Assembly (NCBI RefSeq): GCF_018991925.1
Contig: NW_024724368.1
Span: 845,596-909,595 of the forward strand
Direction of reading: 5' to 3'
DNA: 64,000 bases
From: Homarus americanus
Taxonomy: Eukaryota; Arthropoda; Malacostraca; Decapoda; Nephropidae
Part shown: positions 36,956 through 48,581 of the stretch, piece after piece
Numbering within the stretch: the stretch's first letter is position 1
How the letters are laid out: every line of letters begins with the position of its first letter
Program-made: the position numbers and the translations under genes
The notes under the pieces: generated by a model
The model's database searches: none
What the model was told of the DNA's origin: nothing
Seen by the model: only the letters and a program-made list of their open reading frames with translations

Positions 36956-38031
36956 AGTACATCGTGGATCTAGCGAGAGGCTCCACCTGCTTTTTATGTC
37001 AAGGAGGTCATGATGGCAACCCGCCCAAGGACTTCGTAGTGAAGGTTCCAAACACAATTGGCCCCTGGTAGTGCGGCTCTGGAGACTACAGCTGAAGTCC
37101 ACTGTTGTTACTGCTACTACACATGACACGGCAAGAGGCTGGCATCATGGCATGACTGAAAAATGCCTACATCGGATATGCCTTGCCTAACCTAACCTTT
37201 GACTTTGTGAAGACGGAGTTTTTTGTGATAGCATGAGTGAACTGAAAGCACATGTATTCCATTTAAATCTTTTATATAATTTCCGAGCAAAGATCTGAGC
37301 TATACAATAAACAGGTATTTTAGAGGCACTTGTAAAGGACGAGGAGCTCTTTTGAGGTCGACTTAACGGAGACATATTCAGAAAAATGTATCGATGGGAC
37401 AAGGGGAGGGGAAGGGGGAGGTGGATTCCCATGTTAAATGTGTGATTAGTGTAGCAGAAAATCCGGGACAGGGAGGGGAGGAGGTGGTGGGTGGTTGGAA
37501 GGGGTAACCGACATGGGCCTTTGAGGGGGGGTAAGAAAGTGCTGGGTGTTCTCTTCTTTTATTATTTAATTTATAAACAAAAATAGTAAGAGACTGTATC
37601 AAAGGAGTTATTGGTTCATAACAGATAAAGTTTAGGTGAAGTGTGATGTATAGTTTTCGGGCGCACATGTGTAATGCCTCACATACTCGACACTGAAGAG
37701 GTGAATATCAGTGTTGAAAAGAGTGTTTGGGATATAAAATAAAAACACTTGAATAAAACTAAACGACATTTAATAGAGTGACATGTTAGCAGTACCAGGC
37801 TTTTATAACACTATCAACCTTTGTGTTTCCTTGTGAGTATAGAAGATTTCTCACAAGGTGGAGTGATAATCAGTAAAATTTACCGTATAAAACGTTAATT
37901 ACCCACAATTGAGTTCTACATTCTACAATCTTCTAAAGTTACTTCTAACCCAAACATCACTAGTGGTAAATTAAGACATATAAATTCACTTGTGTCATGG
38001 TGCAACTTTGGGACCATATTTGCCGCCATTC
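36956..38031. other. No gene seen
   Basis: Includes a short CCTAACCTAACC at 37184-37196 and G-rich sequence at 37400-37530. No domain recognised. Confidence 0.5.
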
Positions 38032-38121
38032 TTAACCCTTTGGCTGCGGGAGGCAACCCTAAGATGAATAAAATTCGCCAGAATAAAATGGAAAGTGCGG
38101 GACACGCAGCTAAAGGGTTAA
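38032..38121. mobile_element. 82-bp piggyBac-type MITE with TTAA duplication
   Basis: TTAA (38032-38035), then terminal repeat CCCTTTGGCTGCG, 56 bp of interior, the complementary terminal repeat CGCAGCTAAAGGG, and TTAA (38118-38121). TTAA target duplications with CCC-starting termini are the hallmark of piggyBac-superfamily elements. There is no transposase here. The arms differ at one base. Confidence 0.65.
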
Positions 38122-38282
38122 TCAAGATAGGTTTTAAGACTCAACACCCAAGCAAATTACATCAACTTTCAATGTCAGTCTGGGAAAATTTATTTCCTTG
38201 TAGCCCAGACTACTACAACCAGATGCTCGACGTGCCTAATGTTGGTATAAAATGAGTTTGACTTAAATCCTAATATTTCATG

Positions 38283-38631
38283 TCATTTCATTCTCTTGAG
38301 AGACGTAGAGTGAGGGCAAGGGTGATGTGATCGAATTGTATAAATGGAAGACAGTGTTAAATAAAGGTGATTAATTAAGGGTTTTTAACTACTAATGCTG
38401 GAACGAACACATAGTAATGGTTTTAAGTTAGACAAATTGAGTTTTAGCGGGAATTTGGTAAACACTGGTTTGGCAACAGAGTTGTGGATGAGTGCAACAA
38501 GTTACCGAACATCATTATTAACTTGAACTCGCTGCGAAGCTCTAAATATACATTGGGCAGATATATGAGTGATATGAGCTGGGTGTAAATAGGGCTGCAG
38601 TCTCCATCAATCCTCTGTTCTTATGTTCTTG
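38283..38631 (+). mobile_element. CR1/L2-like LINE: RT C-terminus and 3' end
   Basis: Frame reads FHSLERRRVRARVM, then degraded sequence with stops, then WFGNRVVDECNKLPNIIINL, NSLRSSKYTLGRYMSDMSWV and a stop at 38586-38588. F-x-NR-V-x-WN-LP near the end and the final MSW-V are typical of CR1/L2-type LINE C-termini. The 3' end is a short TTCTTATG repeat (GTTCTTATGTTCTTG), also typical of that group. It is 5'-truncated and dead. A second copy lies at 43165-43402. Confidence 0.8.
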
Positions 38632-38689
38632 TCGAGCACTTAAGGACAGATACATAAATAATTGTCGAGAAAAGCATCGCAGACGGTTT

Positions 38690-39195
38690 AATTCACTAGA
38701 TGGAGGAAGAGAAGACGATAGAAGAGGGAAGAGGAAGAGAGGAAAATGGGGGAGGAGTGGGAGGAAGAGACGGATGAGGGGAAGGAGGAAGTAATAAGTG
38801 GCGAAGAAGGGTCTGTGGTGGGAGGAAGGAGTTGTGGAGGGGCATGGGGGGAGGGTGTGATGGAGGGAGTTAAGGGAAGTGAGTAAGGGAAGACTGTAAT
38901 GGAGGATATTAGGAGGGACATGGAGGAGAAGTAGGTGGAGGATCAGGGAAGGAGAGGATGGAGGGAGTTTAGAGATGGACGATGTGGAGGGAGTTTAGGG
39001 GTGGTGGTGCAGGAAGTTTAGGAGGGGCGTGGTGAAGGGAGTTTGGGGAGGAGCGTGAGGGAGGGAGTTTGGGGAGGAGCGTGAGGGAGGGAGTTTGGGG
39101 AGGGACGTGGTGGAGGGAGTTCGGGGAGGGACGTGAGGAAGTTGTTAGAGGAGGGGCGTGAGGGAGGTAATTAGGGGAGGGGCATGGTGGTGGGG
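38690..39195. repeat. Purine-rich tract with about 25-bp units
   Basis: GGAGGAGCGTGAGGGAGGGA-type units are clearest at 39020-39150. The whole stretch is G/A-rich. Confidence 0.8.
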
Positions 39196-39324
39196 AGACT
39201 CGCCGGTGCCCGGAAGCGTGTGGTAGGGATGAGAACAAATGAATGGACAAGACTCGAATGCCAGAGTTTAAAGCACGGACCGAAGGCCACTAGGACACCA
39301 GATCCTCTTGTTGTTGTTGTTACT

Positions 39325-39520
39325 TGGATCTGACACACCAGGAGCGTGACACATCTGGGGCATATCTTGGGGTTTGACACACCTGGGAACTGAACACATT
39401 TGAGGTTTAAGACACTTGGGGTTTGACACATTTGGAGCTTGACACGCCTAGGGTTCAATAGAGTTGGGGTTTGGTAAATGAGTGTGTTTGACAGTCACCT
39501 GGGACTTGACACTCGTAGAT
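39325..39520. repeat. About 20-bp diverged minisatellite
   Basis: Units around GGGTTTGACACACCTGGG, with GACACATTTGGAGCTTGACA variants. Confidence 0.7.
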
Positions 39521-42500
39521 GACACATGAGTATGGGATGTGGTTCAATTGTGGCGGCTACCTTGCTGATTTATGGCTCCCCGTCCTCACTAAATTATCAT
39601 CTTGATAATGATCGCTCGGAGCATGGCCAAGACCTCAGGTAGAAAAAATCCATTATTGTTTAATATACTGAAATAATCCACCTCAGAGTTATTCTAATCT
39701 TTTTATGTATCAATTTTATTTATTTTTTCACGGAGATGTGGTAATTGTAATATATTAGTAGTAATGTTAAAATGCTTAATGATTCGTAAACAAACTGGAT
39801 GTGTCACATTAAGTCTTCCACGTTCTTTCTACTCTTGTGTGATTGACAGACGATTTACTTATATACGGATTTTTATAAAATCTCGACGTTGTTGCTCATT
39901 ATTTTGTCAAGGCCTTATTACTAGGGTATAATAATTAAACTATCGGAGTCATTTCCCATCGGTAATTACCAGACCCTTCTCATCTAAGTACTGTATTCAC
40001 TTCGTCCTTGGCCAGCGGTTTATTGCTCAGTCACGACGACTGCAGTGTATAAGCCGTAACTAGTTCATTAGGCAGTATTTATTGATGGGTGTGTCGAAGT
40101 ACCCGACTACTGGGAAAAGTAAGAGGAAGCCAAGCAAAAACTGAGTTAAAATATTGTGCGGATTTTCTTTAATTTGACCACTCAGAGCGGACGACACTCC
40201 CTCATTTTTGCACTCACTTGTGTATTGATCTGTAATCTATCGACAGTTTAGTGTGTGGAGACGAAGCGTTGGCCCGGCTATTTATTGTCTAATTACTCGG
40301 AGTTGAGGGAGTCACTAAGACTCATGATATATATATATACATACTATCTTTAAATTTTTGATTGAAGTTGTGTTTACCGATGAAACTAATAGGGTGTAGT
40401 TGGACAAGAACGATGCAGTAGGAGGGGATGGCTGCAACGAGGTGGGTTGCACGGAGTTCAGGTGAGACTCAAGGATATGGGTGACCACAGGGTTGACTGC
40501 TGCTTCTGTCTCCATTTGTTTCGTTCGCTCCACCGCCTTCCGCACGCGTTTCTCTTCCATCTAACTAATACTGAACTCAGTAACTACTTGTGATTAATCA
40601 TTTAGTGTATATTATCCTTAACATTTTTATTTATATCTGTGCTTAAGGTAAAGTAATACTAAACTTGTGATTGGCTAAGGACACCTACTTGAATGAGAGG
40701 GTGAGCTAAGTATTGCGTGAGGGTCGAAGAGGAAGCGGAAAGTGTGGGAGGTCAAGGCTGCCACACTTGGTTGCGCGAGATAACTGGTCCGGTGTACATT
40801 GTGACGACCCGGCCAAACCCCGCCGGCCGCCCTCGGGAAGGCTTCTTAACTAATTTCTTGCTCCGTTGCGTGTATAGATTTTTTGAGATCTTGTTATTTT
40901 TCATAGCGTGATGGCTTCATAGCGCGACCAGGCTGGCGGGTAGAGAGGCAATATGTGCTTGAGGTGATGGCCGGGATGACCTCTCACGCTGGGAGCCCAT
41001 CCCGGCCCTGTGGCATGTCCGTTTCATGCATCAGGAATCACGATCATTGCATTCTAAATTATTTGTATTTACTCGCCGAATGTGGATGAAATGGACGAAC
41101 TGTTGTGAAACATTTATGAAACATACTCGACGGACTGTGGGTGGATGGCCAACATGGCGGACGTATTGTTGGTAGACACATATTGTAAAATTATGTCGGG
41201 AACTTTTTATGCTACTGTTTATTTTGTCGTTATTTCTGGTGGACTTCATCTACATTACCTCTACCTTTAATGCTTATGGCAGTTCCTTAACTCCTCGTTT
41301 TGGAACCTGATTGGAAATTTTTTAAGGTCCATCTTCTGCATATTGTTGCTTCCCTTTAAGACTACTAGCAGGGAGACGTTGTATTTCATCGCTTCTTGTA
41401 ATTCTTCTGAAGCTCATTTTCCCTTTTTATGTGAATTTAAAAACCCCTTTAAGTTCTCTTTTGGAAGCTCTTAACTCCGTCTCCAAGAAGGTTTGTACAC
41501 ACGTGACGACTCTTACGTGGTAATTAAGTTTCCAGATACTTCTCTGTTTGTTCACTCACTAAGGATACAGTGTCCACCCTCTAAGGCTAACATAACAAAA
41601 CAATACCTCTTCAGTCTTGTAATGAATTGATATTACTTTTAAGATGATTATGTTTGGATATTTATAAGAGTTGGTGTATGGATATAGAGCACTTGGCTGT
41701 CTCACTGTAGTTGCAGTTGTGTAGTGAGTCTTGTGTACCTGTACTATCGGACTCGATAATGCTGCTTTAGAAGGTCTGATTCCTTAAGGCGTTTTTCTGA
41801 CCTGATGAACAGATGTTTCTTGCACACGAGGGATTTTTTTTCTTCTTATGTGTGGTTTCAGGTAGCCAATGACTAATTTCTTAGTCTCCTTTGTTTTCAG
41901 TTTCAACCATTTAACTAGAACAGCCTTTACGATGATTTTCGGAAGCCTAAAAATATTAACATTATTATATACAATTCTGAAGTGTTGGTTACAGCACCGT
42001 CCTCTTACTCTCAGGATCAACTCGTGCAGGTTACAGGCGGTGGTACCACTCGTGTACGTGAGTCCAACTTTACCTGATAAGTTTTCCGGTATTCGTGCGA
42101 TGTTCTCACCAAGGATGATAATTAACTACTGTGATAAACAACTGCGCATCCTTACTCTGCTCTTCACCGTCTGTGGGTATTGTGGCCTAAGTCACATTCG
42201 AAGAAATTTAAGCTTTAAGGAAAGGAAAGATTATCCGTAATTCGTAGCACTGATCAAAGCTTGTTATAGTTTACTGCCAAAGAACTTATGTTGCCGCAAG
42301 CACAGCGGGAGCTCTTGATGTATACGTCTTAATGTTCCATCCCGTGCCTGGAGTTTACTTATGTTTCTCATTATCTTCGAAGCTCCCACTTGCTCTTGTA
42401 TATTTCTCACTTTAGATGTTAATTATGAGCCTGGCGATTATGTGGAACGTGCGTGCAGTGAGGGAGATTGTTCGGTTAGTTTTACATTCCTGTGCGTCTT

Positions 42501-42840
42501 CTTTTTTCAGCGATAGACTAAAAAGGAGTTTCTGCTCTGTTTAGAAACCACAATTTGTTCTTCCAGACGTTGGTAGAGACTATGTGGGAGTCGACTTTCT
42601 TCACCTGTTGTTTTCTTATACTGTCGTGATATAGTTCGGCTGTTCTTTGTGTTTTATTGACTGTATGTATTTCATTCGTTATTTGGCCTAAGTCACTCCC
42701 CGTTGATGGATGAAGGTTGGCATTCGTCAGGTTCTTAATATAATGTCTCTTGCTGTATATAATTCTCCTTGTCATACGGCAGATCATGGTATTATTTCCA
42801 GCACCTTCAGATGTCATTTCCTTATAAAGCACATCCAAAA
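39521..42840. other. No gene seen; longest plain stretch
   Basis: Over 3 kb without recognised repeats. A locally GC-rich patch lies at 40790-40850 and 40960-41020. The frames at 41869-42240 (plus) and 42518-42919 (minus) are the longest, but I recognise no domain and codon use is not persuasive. This would be the first place to test for host exons with RNA data. Confidence 0.45.
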
Positions 42841-42843
42841 GCG

Positions 42844-42878
<35 letters not shown>

Positions 42879-42880
42879 AT
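42841..42880. repeat. AAAT microsatellite
   Basis: About nine AAAT units. Confidence 0.9.
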
Positions 42881-43164
42881 ATAGTGTTTCAGGAATATTC
42901 GTGTACTTTTGGCATGCAATTTTGACAGCTCATCACCCAGTTCTCTTCTGTGATTTTATTTGCATTACTCTGCTAAGTTTTTGTACTTGTGTCTTCCTGT
43001 GTGACCAAGCACGGCAGCTGCTTACTACGTCCTCACCTCCTACACCAACTCATATTAAGTATTGTAAAACTCAGCTCTATTCGCCACTTTTTCGAGCTCT
43101 TGCTTGTTGCGATGTTGATGGTAACAACCTTCATTCTTTTCCACAGCTGTTTGGGAGGCTGTTT

Positions 43165-43402
43165 CATAAGAACATAAGAATGAAGGAAACTGAAGCGTTT
43201 CTATTGGCCCATACCAGGTAGCCTTATTTACACCCAGCCTATATCACTCACATATCTGCCCAATCTATATTTGAAGATTCACAACGATTTAAAGATGGTG
43301 ATTGGCAATTTGTCCAATCATCCATAACTCTGATAGTTAAGTCCTTTAGCTTTATAACCTTTATTTAACTCCACCTTTACGTCTTTCAAGAGAATGCAAA
43401 TT
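43165..43402 (-). mobile_element. CR1/L2-like LINE 3' end, copy 2
   Basis: The reverse complement starts at GCATTCTCTTGAAAGACG, equivalent to the HSLERR block of copy 1. It passes the terminal RT region with shifts (IDWADM equivalent, GTGATATAGGCTGGGTGTAA) and ends TTCATTCTTATGTTCTTATG. It has more frameshifts than copy 1. Confidence 0.75.
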
Positions 43403-43890
43403 CCGTTTTCTTACTGTGTCTTTATATCAGGGATTAACCTGTCATTCTTTTGAAGCTGAACGTCACCGGGAAGATTTTATAATTTTGAAGGTGCGCTACA
43501 TCTTGCCAGCAATATTTTATCTGATCCGTAAAATAGCTTTGTATGTTGCTATCATCTCTCTGATCAGAATTCAGATGAACTTCAGAGACTTCAGCATCAT
43601 CAGTCACCGACATCATTGGCTGGTGATCTGACACACAGTAGGTGTCCAAGAATTTTTTCATCGGCCGAGCGGTGCTTTACCACCTGTCATGAATCTGGTT
43701 ATTTCCTTACTTGACGACGTTAACGAGTACAGTTTCTGAGTCAACTGCTTGAAGGGAGTATTAGTGACCTCAAGGCTGGTGACAATTGGACATTCTTGAG
43801 GATATTCTTGCTGTTTATCCCAAATTTGCTAGCCCACACTGATTAGTCTTCAATTAGAATATGACGTCCAATGTATATGAACCACTGACC
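43403..43890. other. No gene seen
   Basis: About 490 bp of unique-looking sequence. Confidence 0.45.
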
Positions 43891-44152
43891 TATATATACT
43901 GCCAATGAATATGATGTATTTCTTTGTGTACGAACCTCTGTCCTGCATGGCAGTGAACAGTGACATTACCCACGTGAATCTGACCTCTCTCTATATATAG
44001 TTGTTAATGAATATGTTGTATTTCTTTGTGTATGAACCTCTGTCCTGCGTGGCAGTGATACCACCCTCAGTGTCAAGACTTGACTGAATTACTCAGAATA
44101 GGCAAACTGTACTACAAGCTTTGTCAATAAATTTGTTAAACTAAAAAATAAA
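43891..44152 (+). mobile_element. Repeat B copy 1, with internal about 102-bp tandem duplication
   Basis: The block with ATGTATTTCTTTGTGTA and GAACCTCTGTCCTGC occurs at 43891-43956 and again at 43993-44058. From 44025 to 44152 it matches the reverse complement of 54943-55081. It ends GTCAATAAATTTG then an A-rich tail, i.e. an AATAAA signal near a tail, suggesting the 3' end of a polyadenylated retroposon. Class unknown. Confidence 0.65.
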
Positions 44153-44484
44153 CTCTTGACGGATAACTGTAGTAAGTTTAACATTAAATGACGAGAACAT
44201 CAGCTACGAGCATGACTCAGTCCTTCCCCACCCCCAAAACAACACCCCCCACCCCCCCGGCGTTCACTCCATCCCAGGGCTAGTTTCTCCTCCTTCTCCT
44301 CCTCTGCCTTCTCCTCCCTCATCCTCTGCCTCCTCGCTCCCTCCTCCATTAACACGTGGTGAGGCAGTAAGAGCGGCCATCACTTCACCCTGACACGAGA
44401 CTGTAGACCTTAGTGTTGCGGGCAGTAACCTGAGAGCTGGCGTATCACTGCTTCCCAGGGACCCTCCTTATGTACTGTTGTATA
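44153..44484. other. No gene seen; C-rich
   Basis: C-run and CTCC-rich stretch 44224-44345. Nothing else recognised. Confidence 0.55.
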
Positions 44485-44514
44485 CCACGATCAGCTGACG
44501 ACCGACGGGCCAAC
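44485..44514. repeat. Solitary relative of the 28-bp array unit
   Basis: CCACGATCAGCTGACGACCG followed by ACGGGCC, close to the unit of the array that starts about 500 bp downstream. Confidence 0.5.
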
Positions 44515-44727
44515 CTCCACGAACTACCACCATCACTACTACTACTACTATTACTATGGATAGCTGAGTGAGTTACTACCACTAACACCATCGTAACAAA
44601 CGCCACTACCATCACCACCACTCCTACAAAACAACTACCCTCAACCTTCAACACTATCACCATCACCAGATGAGTAAGATCACCAATACTACATCTACTT
44701 AATAAGGTGAAACTCACCATTATCACT

Positions 44728-44900
44728 CTGAAAAACTTGTTCGAACAGAGGCTGGTATTGGTAGGCCCATGGAGTAGTCTACCAGCACAAGTACGGGGAG
44801 CGAGAGAAGTAATTGGTTTCAAAGTAGCCCTTAACAGGACTATCAAGAACAATGGAGGGATCCTACACAGGCTACTGACCTGCTTTCCTGGCTGGGGTGG
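44728..44900 (+). mobile_element. Possible LINE RT C-terminal fragment
   Basis: The frame reads NLFEQRLVLVGPWSSLPAQV, RGAREVIGFKVALNRTIKNN, then GGILHRLLTCFPGWGG. The F-x-x-R-V-x-x-WN-LP-x-V-x-x-A-x-x-x-x-FK pattern is common at the end of several LINE RT proteins, though here Ser replaces Asn after Trp. The match is short, so the call is tentative. Confidence 0.45.
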
Positions 44901-44984
44901 TTATAGGGTAAATTAATTAAATAGGTAGAAATAACACAGAAACCTCTATCACCTACCACCACAAATTATCTGAGTAAACCATCA

Positions 44985-45375
44985 TCACTACTACCAATAT
45001 CATGACCAATACAACAACCACCACGATCAGCTGAACAGGCCACCACTACCACGATCAGCTGAGCGGGCCACCACGACCGCGATCAGCTGAGCAGGCCACC
45101 ACTACCGCGATCAGCTGAGCAGGCCACCATTACCACGATCAGCTGAGCGGGCCACCGCTACCACGATCAGCTGAGCGGGCCACCACTACCGCGATCAGCT
45201 GAGCAAGCCACCGCTACCACGATCAGCTGAGCAGGCCACCATTACCACGATCAGCTGAGCGGGCCACCGCTACCACGATCAGCTGAGCGGGCCACCACTA
45301 CCGCGATCAGCTGAGCAAGCCACCGCTACCACGATCAGCTGAGCAGGCCACCACAACCACGATTAACTGATGATA
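44985..45375. repeat. 28-bp minisatellite with palindromic TCAGCTGA
   Basis: About 13 units of CCACGATCAGCTGAGCGGGC plus CACCACTA. Each unit contains the 8-bp palindrome TCAGCTGA. Variants (GCGGG/GCAGG/GCAAG, CCACC/CCGCT) alternate in blocks of three to four units, so a higher-order repeat is likely. Confidence 0.9.
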
Positions 45376-45519
45376 CATATACATACATACATACATACAT
45401 ACATCACAGCAGGGGAAGGTGAAAGGAAGAGAAAGAAGAGAGAGGAGAGGAAGGGAGGAGAGGGGGCATTGGAGCGAGAGAGGCGCCAGGGACCGACACT
45501 CTGATAAACCTGGCTGGGC

Positions 45520-45586
<67 letters not shown>

Positions 45587-45600
45587 TTTAACTCTGACGA
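45376..45600. repeat. ATAC and GT microsatellites with purine-rich link
   Basis: ATAC tract to 45403, GA-rich link, GT tract 45522-45582. Confidence 0.9.
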
Positions 45601-45781
45601 TGAGGTTAAGAATGAGTTCGTCAAGTTTAGCGTCAATTCAAATTCAATTCAATTCGTTCAACTGTCTCAATTAAACACAAGGGAACCAAGAGAAAACTAC
45701 AAACTGCCTCACGCTCGAAAAAACCATTAACAGTTAAGACAAGAGAGGTGGACCTGTGGCTAAACACTCGTAAACGTTGAG

Positions 45782-45878
45782 GTTAACCTGATGATTAAAC
45801 ACCCTAACGTTAACCTAACTTAACCTAACCTAACCCTCCTTCGGGTGTCTAATTATCAGGTGAAATTAACCAGGGGCA
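45782..45878. mobile_element. TTAGG-core foldback element, copy 2 (inner arms)
   Basis: CCTGATGATTAAACACCC and GGGTGTCTAATTATCAGG flank a TAACC array (45807-45835). The arms match the inner arms of the copies at 59.3 and 63.0 kb. The outer arms are missing or degraded. Confidence 0.65.
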
Positions 45879-46035
45879 CCAGGGATGCATTCGAAGAAAC
45901 TTAAAACAAAATAATTATCCTGCAGACTGACTGGTGGTGGGGAGGTACGGGCGGACCACGTATGAAGTGACAGACAAGTGCATATTAATGTGTCTCGCTG
46001 CATTCAAGGCAGAGTCATAAAGATATGATGAACTT

Positions 46036-46130
46036 ATTAACCCTTTGAGGACGATGGTCTAGCCCTTTGAGGACGCTGGTTTATCCCTTTGAGGACAATA
46101 GTTTAACCCCTTAATGGCGATGATTTACCC
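46036..46130. repeat. Four-fold repeat of CCCTTTGAGGACGATGGTTTA
   Basis: About four units of roughly 30 bp, beginning with TTAACCCTTTGAGGACG and losing identity to the right. Confidence 0.75.
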
Positions 46131-46800
46131 CCTTCCTTTCATAAAGGCTAAACATACTTAAGGAGTTTTCTCCAGGTAAAATATCCAACAGGCTAAGCGA
46201 TGATATCCCCGAACATTTAGACGTAACAAATTACCGCTGACGGCTGATTAGCTTTTTCGTTGGTGACATCAGCAGAAGCTTGCACTGACACTGCCTCCAC
46301 ATACCCGGTACACCACTCTAAGACTCCTGGATCTATTGTCATGGTATAAACTTAAAGTTCTGATCACTATTGATTTATATTCAAATTTTTCGACCTTGAG
46401 GATGCCATGGTCGTAATAAATAATCCTACTAGCATTATGAAGAATGTGCTTTGAGTAGTTGATGGATAAGGAAGACTGGAAAAAAGACTTCGTTGCAGGT
46501 CTTCGTGTGGCGGATAGAATCTCCTCGGAGTGTTGGTGACCTACTGAGGTGGTGACGACTGTTGGCAGCGGCAGACTTCTGAAGGAAGGGAATCTAAAGC
46601 CACTGATAAATGCCATAGTTGAAGAACTTGAGCGCGTGTAGAGCGTGAATGTTTATGGAGTGTATGAGTGCGTGGAGTGTGAGTGCGTGTGGAGTGAGAG
46701 GGGGGGGGGGGACCGGCTGTGGTCATGTGGTCATTGGGAGGTCAGGTGTCCAGGAGACTCGACTGGCCCACTTCCGGAGCTGGCAGCCGCCACTGTCACG
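46131..46800. other. No gene seen
   Basis: Unique-looking, with a GTGGAGTGTGAGTGCGTG patch and a G run at 46630-46712. Confidence 0.5.
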
Positions 46801-47161
46801 CCTGGACAATAACACAGTACCAACGCTAGATGTAACTCCGACAACAGTAAGCAACAGCACAAACAGCTTCGATAATAGCAAGTAGTTACACAGGGAGATA
46901 CGTCTTCAACAACAGTAATTAATAGCAACAGGGGATTCAGTAAGTAACAACAGACAGAGCTTCAAAAAACAGCAAGGAACAACAGATACAGGTCTAAAAG
47001 CATCACCCAAAAGAAAATACACCTTCAACAACACCAGATAAAGCTTCAACAGTAGCGTGTTATAACAACAGCAAGTAGAGTAAAGCTTCGACAGCAAGTA
47101 ACAATAAATACAGCTTCCAGAATGGCAGCAGCAGTAGTAGTAGTAGTAGTAGTAGTAGTAA
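46801..47161. repeat. Diverged AACAACAG/CAGCTTCAACA repeat and TAG tract
   Basis: Loose units of AGCTTCAACAACAGTAAGTA, then a TAG microsatellite (47125-47161). Confidence 0.6.
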
Positions 47162-47434
47162 ATGTGTCATTATTATCATTACCCACAAGACCTATACATA
47201 TCCACGCCTGGGTAACTCCACATGAAGGACACGATTCAGTGCGAACGACAACTTCCTTTTATAATATTTTTCTCGGGGTAGTTGAACGCCTGAGTGCATC
47301 TGAATGTCTGTATATAACCCAAAGTGAATGGTGTCCTGGTCCTTACGAAATAGTTTTACACGCTAATACTTGCCCGGTGGCTAGTACAGGGGATGCCCGG
47401 CCGACGTCGTTTCAAGTTCTTCACAGGAACTTGT

Positions 47435-47640
47435 TAGGGTTTTGATGGTGATGGTGACAGTGGTGTGATGGTAATGGTGGTGATTATGGGAGTGGTGATG
47501 GTGGTGGTAATGGTGATGGTGGTGTAAATGTGGTGATGGTGGTGTAAATGTGGTGGTGATGGTGGTGTAATTGTGGTAGTGATGGTAATAGTGGTGAAAA
47601 TGGTGAATGGTGGTGATGGTGACGGTGGTGGTGGTGGTGG
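47435..47640. repeat. GGT/GAT minisatellite
   Basis: GTGATGGTGGTGTAAATGTG-type units. Confidence 0.85.
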
Positions 47641-48440
47641 AGGCATTGCGTAACCCTGGCTGGCTGTTGTCAATGATTGTCAGTCCCTCGGTGATAGTGG
47701 CAGAGGGAATGGCCGACCTTCCTGTCACTCACCATTATGTACCAGCAATAACTAGACACAGTATATAAGGCTTTAAATTAAGGTGAGATCTATAATTCTG
47801 AAGTCTTATAAAATAAAAATCATAAAAATCTTAAATGTTTTAAAACTCAAAGTGAACATTAAAAATTTGAATTGAAAAAAAAATCAAATGCAAATTCTTA
47901 AAACCCAAATTTGAGGAAGACCGTCAAATTCTGAAATAAAAACCGCTAAAAATCTAAAACCTAAACTGAAAAAAATCACAATAATTTAAAAACTTTAAAA
48001 ATGTTAAGATTCAGAATGTTACAAGACTTGAAATTCTAAAATTAAAAGACTACAAAAATAAAGTCTGAAACCTAAAAAAAAATCGACAGAATAAAAAAAT
48101 ATTTACAAATCTGAAAATTCAAAATGTCATCGAAAATTAGAAAATCATAAAACAGAAGAAAGCAGAAATAACATCATTTAACACAATCCAACTAGAAGAT
48201 AAAATATATAAATAACTAATAACCCATAAAAAAATAATTAATATCTAAACGAATAATAGTCAAAGGAAAATAACGATAATAACGGTCCTGCTTAATAAGG
48301 ACATTTACTAACATTTCCTCTCCTGAGAACTTCGCTCATCACGTGACGGTGTTGGTGAAACGTACCCACGAGACAGAGACCTTGGCAACACAACAGTACA
48401 CGGGAGACATCTAACCGGAAGAATACGTTAATTATAAAAA
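47641..48440. other. No gene seen; A-rich
   Basis: 47770-48260 is strongly A-rich on the plus strand with recurring AAAATCTTAAAA-type phrases. Confidence 0.55.
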
Positions 48441-48476
48441 GTGAAGCCTCTGTCAGTTGGTTTCTTTATGTTGCAG

Positions 48477-48581
48477 AACCTTAAGACGCCGAGGAACTTA
48501 TGGACATTGTTCTCTCAGCTGGAGGAGAAGAATGAGGAGGAGAGGCATGACAGTCATCTCATTCATTGCGATAAGATGACC
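48477..48581 (+). other. Candidate 105-bp internal exon
   Basis: Preceded by a good acceptor (GTTTCTTTATGTTGCAG) and followed by a strong donor (GTGAGT at 48582). It is 105 bp long, a multiple of three, and only one of the three frames is open. That frame encodes NLKTPRNLWTLFSQLEEKNE, then EERHDSHLIHCDKMT. I recognise no domain and no neighbouring exon, so it could be a chance combination. Confidence 0.3.

Noticed and set aside
41869..42240. 123-codon plus frame in the long plain region
   Set aside because: An overlapping minus frame of similar quality exists, codon use is not convincing and no domain is recognised.
42518..42919. 133-codon minus frame resembling ordinary protein composition in part
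   Set aside because: Its start lies in an AAAT microsatellite and I could not match any part to a known family.
45607..45672. AATTCAATTC repeats near 45640 as another repeat A tail
   Set aside because: Only the pentamer AATTC is shared. The diagnostic GGCTAAATAAACTGTTTC segment is absent.
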